DNA from: an uncultured Bacillota bacterium
GTDB taxonomy: Bacteria; Bacillota_I; Bacilli_A; RFN20; CAG-288
DNA length: 64,000 nucleotides
Reading direction: 5' to 3'
NCBI GenBank assembly: GCA_949300365.1
Contig: CASGEC010000001.1
Span: 439,980-503,979 of the forward strand
A model generated the notes under the pieces. That model was given only the letters and a program-made list of their open reading frames with translations. It did not search any database and was not told the origin of the DNA. The position numbers and the translations under genes were made by a program. Within the stretch, counting starts at the first letter, position 1; each line of letters begins with the position of its first letter. Shown here one piece after another: positions 61,074 through 64,000 of this stretch.

Positions 61074-63221
61074 ATGGCAATCGACAAAAGCAAAGTCATC
61101 GCACAGGAACTGCATTTGGATATCAAGGGCGTCAACGCCGCGATTTCCCTTCTCAAGGAGGGCAACACCGTCCCCTTCATCGCCCGTTACCGCAAGGAAG
61201 TGACAGGCTCCCTGACGGACGAGAACCTGCGCCATCTCGAGGAGCGTCTCAGCTATCTTGACAATCTCGAGGAGAGAAAGAAGACCGTCCTCAAGAGCCT
61301 TGCCGAGCAGAAGGTCGAAGATCCTCTCCTTCTTTCGAAGATCGAGGATTCCCTGCTTCTTAGTGAAGTCGAGGATCTCTATCGTCCCTACCGCCCCAAG
61401 AAGCTCACCCGTGCCGTCAAGGCAAGGAAAGCCGGATTGGAGCCTCTTTCCCAGTTTATCCTTCAAGACAAGACGGGCACGCTTGAAAAGGAAGCGATGA
61501 AATACCTGGTCGAAGGCTACGAGACAAAGGAAAAGGCCATCCAAGGAGCCCTGGACATCCTTGCCGAAGACATTTCCGACAATGCCAACTATCGCACCTT
61601 CATCAAGTCCATCGCCTACAAGCGCGGCATCGTCAAGACAGTGAAGACCAAGGATGCCGAAAGCGATGTCTTCGATAACTATGCCGACTATTCCCGTCCG
61701 ATTGCAAGCCTCAAGGGATACAACATCCTTGCCATCAACAGGGGCGTCAAGAAAAAGTGCCTCACAAGAAGCCTTCTTCTTCCCGACGAAGAGATCGTCA
61801 AGCATATCCTGACCTATTCCTTCTCTTCCTCTTCGCCCTATGCCGAACTCAACAAGGAGACGGCCCAGGATAGCTATGACCGCCTTATCAAGCCCTCGAT
61901 CGAGAACGAAGTCTTTGCCGACCTCATGGAAAAGGCCTCCGAGCAGGCAATCGAGGAATTCAAGGCCTCCCTCAGGGCGACGCTTCTTTATCCACCACTG
62001 CGTGGAAAGAAGGTCCTCGGCTTTGATCCGGGCTTTGCCCACGGATGCAAATTGGCCTTCATCGACGAGAACGGAAAGGTCCTTGGAACCCATGTCCTCA
62101 ACAATCCCTTCATGAACGAGAGAAGCCGCAAGGCGGCATTGGAGAGTCTCTATACGCTCATCAACAAATACCAGACCTTCGTCGTCGCCCTTGGAAACGG
62201 CCATGCCTCCAGGGAGAGCGAAAGCCTCCTTTCCGAACTGAAGAAGATGGACAGGATGGAACAACTGGAAGTCATCATCGTCAGCGAATCGGGCGCTTCC
62301 ATCTATTCGGCGACCCAACTGGCGCAGAAGGAATTCCCCCAATACGAGCCCAATATCCGCTCCGCCATCTCCATCGCACGACGCCTTGAGGATCCCCTTT
62401 CCGAGCTCGTCAAGATTCCGCCCATGTCCATCGGTGTCGGCCAATACCAATACGACATCGACGAGAAGAAGCTCAGCGAGGCCCTAACCGGCGTTGTCGA
62501 GGATGTCGTCAATTACGTCGGCGTCAATCTCAATTCCGCCTCCGCTGCCCTTCTCTCCTATGTTTCCGGAATCAATGCCAAAATCGCCAATGCCATCGTT
62601 GCCTACCGGGAAAAGAACGGACCAATCCTCTCAAGGAACGCACTCAAGGATGTTCCCTATCTCGGACCCAAGAGCTTTGAAAACTGCGCCGGCTTCCTCC
62701 GCATCCCCGAAAGCGCGGAATTCCTTGACGATACCGCTGTCCACCCCGAGTCCTATCCCATCGCCCGGGCCATCATGAAGCGCTATGACATCACCAGCAA
62801 GGAAAGCGATCGAAGCGTTCTTAGCAAACTGACCGAAAAGGAGATCGAAGCGCTTGCCAAGGATCTTTCTGTCGGCAAGGAAACGCTCAAGGACATCCTT
62901 TCGGAAATCGTCAAGCCGAGTCGCGACCCAAGAAAGGAATTCAAAACGGCCAAGCTCAGGGAGGACATCAAGGACATCAAGGACCTGAAGCCCGGACTTA
63001 TCTTGGAAGGAACCATCCGCAACGTCACCGGCTTTGGCTTCTTCGTCGACCTTGGTATCGAGATCAACGGCCTTGTCCATGTCACCGAAATCAGGGAAGG
63101 CCATGTCGAGGATCCCCATCGCTATGGAAAGCCCGGGGACATCGTCAAGGTGAAGGTCAAGGACGTCGACCTTACAAGGAAGAGAATCTCCCTGACCATG
63201 AAGGGCATCAAGCAGGAATGA
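61074..63221 (+). CDS. tex: Tex family protein (S1 RNA-binding, transcription accessory)
   Basis: A 715-residue Tex protein. The N-terminal helical domain contains the VPFIARYRKEVTG signature. A YqgF/RNase H-like domain follows (about 305-430, VLGFDPGFAHGCKLAFID). The helix-hairpin-helix region (about 470-560, NLNSASAALLSYVSGI) and a C-terminal S1 domain (about 640-712, GLILEGTIRNVTGFGFFVDLG) complete it. AGGAGG precedes the ATG. Tex interacts with RNA and RNA polymerase. Length is normal. Confidence 0.96.
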   Translation: MAIDKSKVIAQELHLDIKGVNAAISLLKEGNTVPFIARYRKEVTGSLTDENLRHLEERLSYLDNLEERKKTVLKSLAEQKVEDPLLLSKIEDSLLLSEVEDLYRPYRPKKLTRAVKARKAGLEPLSQFILQDKTGTLEKEAMKYLVEGYETKEKAIQGALDILAEDISDNANYRTFIKSIAYKRGIVKTVKTKDAESDVFDNYADYSRPIASLKGYNILAINRGVKKKCLTRSLLLPDEEIVKHILTYSFSSSSPYAELNKETAQDSYDRLIKPSIENEVFADLMEKASEQAIEEFKASLRATLLYPPLRGKKVLGFDPGFAHGCKLAFIDENGKVLGTHVLNNPFMNERSRKAALESLYTLINKYQTFVVALGNGHASRESESLLSELKKMDRMEQLEVIIVSESGASIYSATQLAQKEFPQYEPNIRSAISIARRLEDPLSELVKIPPMSIGVGQYQYDIDEKKLSEALTGVVEDVVNYVGVNLNSASAALLSYVSGINAKIANAIVAYREKNGPILSRNALKDVPYLGPKSFENCAGFLRIPESAEFLDDTAVHPESYPIARAIMKRYDITSKESDRSVLSKLTEKEIEALAKDLSVGKETLKDILSEIVKPSRDPRKEFKTAKLREDIKDIKDLKPGLILEGTIRNVTGFGFFVDLGIEINGLVHVTEIREGHVEDPHRYGKPGDIVKVKVKDVDLTRKRISLTMKGIKQE

Positions 63222-63275
63222 TACCTGTTATGTTAAGATATTTCTTAGGCGCAAAGCATCATTGAGGAGGATACC

Positions 63276-63635
63276 ATGACCGACTACGTATATCTCGGAA
63301 ACCAAAAAAACGGCAAGAAGGGCATCTCGACCTTCGTCTATGTCCAGATAGCCAAGGAAGCCATCGAGGAGCTTCTTTCCGGTGAACTCAAGGACCAGTT
63401 CCAGCTCTGCACGACCAAGAAGGGACCCAAGATCGTGGCCCGGGTCGACAAGAGGAACCATGTCTCCATCGACATCGAAATCGCCTTGGGAGACAAGACC
63501 GAGGCCCAGAACTGCTGCTCAGCCATCCAAAAGGCGGTCTATGAGGCGATCGACGATCTTCTTGAGACGCCGCCTAGCCGGGTCAATGTCGCCATCAGCA
63601 AGATCGCCCCGCGGAAAGATGCCAAAGGAAAATAA
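63276..63635 (+). CDS. Asp23/Gls24-like protein
   Basis: A 119-residue protein resembling the Asp23/Gls24 envelope-stress family: an amphipathic N-terminal half (ISTFVYVQIAKEAIEELL), a central beta segment (KIVARVDKRNHVSIDIEIALG) and the C-terminal AVYEAIDDLL ... RVNVAISKI. It lacks a membrane anchor. GAGGAGG lies seven bases before the ATG. It follows tex by 54 bp and overlaps the next gene by 17 bp. The match is moderate; a divergent member is likely. Confidence 0.7.
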   Translation: MTDYVYLGNQKNGKKGISTFVYVQIAKEAIEELLSGELKDQFQLCTTKKGPKIVARVDKRNHVSIDIEIALGDKTEAQNCCSAIQKAVYEAIDDLLETPPSRVNVAISKIAPRKDAKGK

Positions 63636-64000
63636 GGGCGCTTCCAAGAAGGCCGTTCTTGGCTATCTTGCCTCGATTCCGATCGTCCTTGCCATTCTCT
63701 CGCTCGTCGTCGAACTTCTTCTCCAGTCGACGTTCGTCCTTTATGGCGATGGGACTTTCTCCCCGGGATATGGCTCTGGCCTTCTTTTCTCCTCTTCCGG
63801 ACTGACGCTCTTCTCCCTTCTCACCACGTCGGACATGGCCTCTGCCCAGGGACTGATGGCAATCGTCAATCTCCCTTTGTCCCTTGCCTTCCTCTTTCTT
63901 TCTTCCTATGCCATCAGGGGACATCGGATTGCCCTATTGACCTCCTTCCTTCTCTATCTTGCGGACATGGTCATCGGCATCGTCTTCCTTGCGATGTCCG
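63619..64000 (+). CDS. Multi-spanning membrane protein, truncated by window edge
   Basis: An open frame from an ATG at 63619 (inside the end of the Asp23-like gene) runs off the right edge with 127 codons visible. After a basic N-terminus (MPKENKGASKKAV) it has at least three hydrophobic helices (about 14-34, 48-66, 74-96) and a fourth at the edge. The ribosome binding site is weak (GCGGAAAG). No family recognised. Asp23-family genes often travel with small membrane partners, which would fit. Confidence 0.7.
   Translation, partial: MPKENKGASKKAVLGYLASIPIVLAILSLVVELLLQSTFVLYGDGTFSPGYGSGLLFSSSGLTLFSLLTTSDMASAQGLMAIVNLPLSLAFLFLSSYAIRGHRIALLTSFLLYLADMVIGIVFLAMS

Overview
The window looks like a chromosome segment from an uncultured, host-associated member of the Bacillota (Bacilli / Erysipelotrichia-like; judged from protein families, not from a marker-gene comparison). 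Supporting signs are sigma-A type promoters with TATAAT and TGnTATA(A/G)T -10 boxes, strong AGGAGG ribosome binding sites, LytTR/GHKL two-component systems, heterodimeric ABC exporters, an ECF thiamine S component under a TPP riboswitch, DegV, PepC, Tex, and six tRNA genes with encoded CCA. Backbone genes are of moderate GC and rich in GTC/GCC/AAG codons. A few patches are clearly AT-rich and look acquired.

Layout: 1-8.6 kb (minus) holds rimO and four ABC exporter subunits forming two heterodimer-like pairs. 8.6-9.4 kb is non-coding apart from twin palindromes and a decayed AlbA_2-family gene next to tRNA-Pro. 9.6-14.4 kb (minus) holds a GH2 and a GH3 glycosidase. 14.6-17.8 kb has a GHKL kinase, a LytTR regulator and a family 2 glycosyltransferase. 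18-19.8 kb has tRNA-Arg, -Cys, -Gly and -Ser, a MIF-like tautomerase and a GtrA-like membrane protein. 19.9-20.7 kb is a graveyard of restriction-modification genes. 21-28.5 kb (plus) has a second LytTR/GHKL pair, a domain-permuted membrane-anchored GH3 enzyme and an esterase lipoprotein. 28.8-37.4 kb has degV, a TPP-riboswitch-controlled thiT-like transporter, an overlapping four-gene mgtC-X-malQ-Y operon, a HIT-GNAT fusion, a GrpB-like protein and a cytidine-deaminase-like enzyme.

38-49.7 kb (plus) is one tightly packed six-gene operon: a 1186-residue lipoprotein with nine divergent repeat modules, a membrane protein with an acidic Gly-rich stretch, MoxR ATPase, DUF58, and two large membrane proteins with VWA (MIDAS) domains. 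It is related to Bat/MoxR systems but carries a partner lipoprotein I do not recognise, and it is the best candidate here for a little-described system.

A shrunken IS1182-like element (49.7-50.8 kb) follows directly, then an AT-rich island (50.8-53.2 kb) with a transglutaminase-like gene and an AlbA_2/Schlafen-like regulator. The island abuts the 3' end of tRNA-His and has the same 21-bp motif in inverted orientation at both edges plus a four-unit tandem repeat. The right end is housekeeping: rpsD with a structured leader, a secreted Ntn-type amidase, leuS, two tandem pepC paralogues, tex, an Asp23/Gls24-like gene and a truncated membrane protein.

Common themes are polysaccharide and oligosaccharide use (two GH3, GH2, MalQ, esterase), peptide use (two PepC), export, and accessory DNA accumulating beside tRNA genes (Pro, Ser, His).
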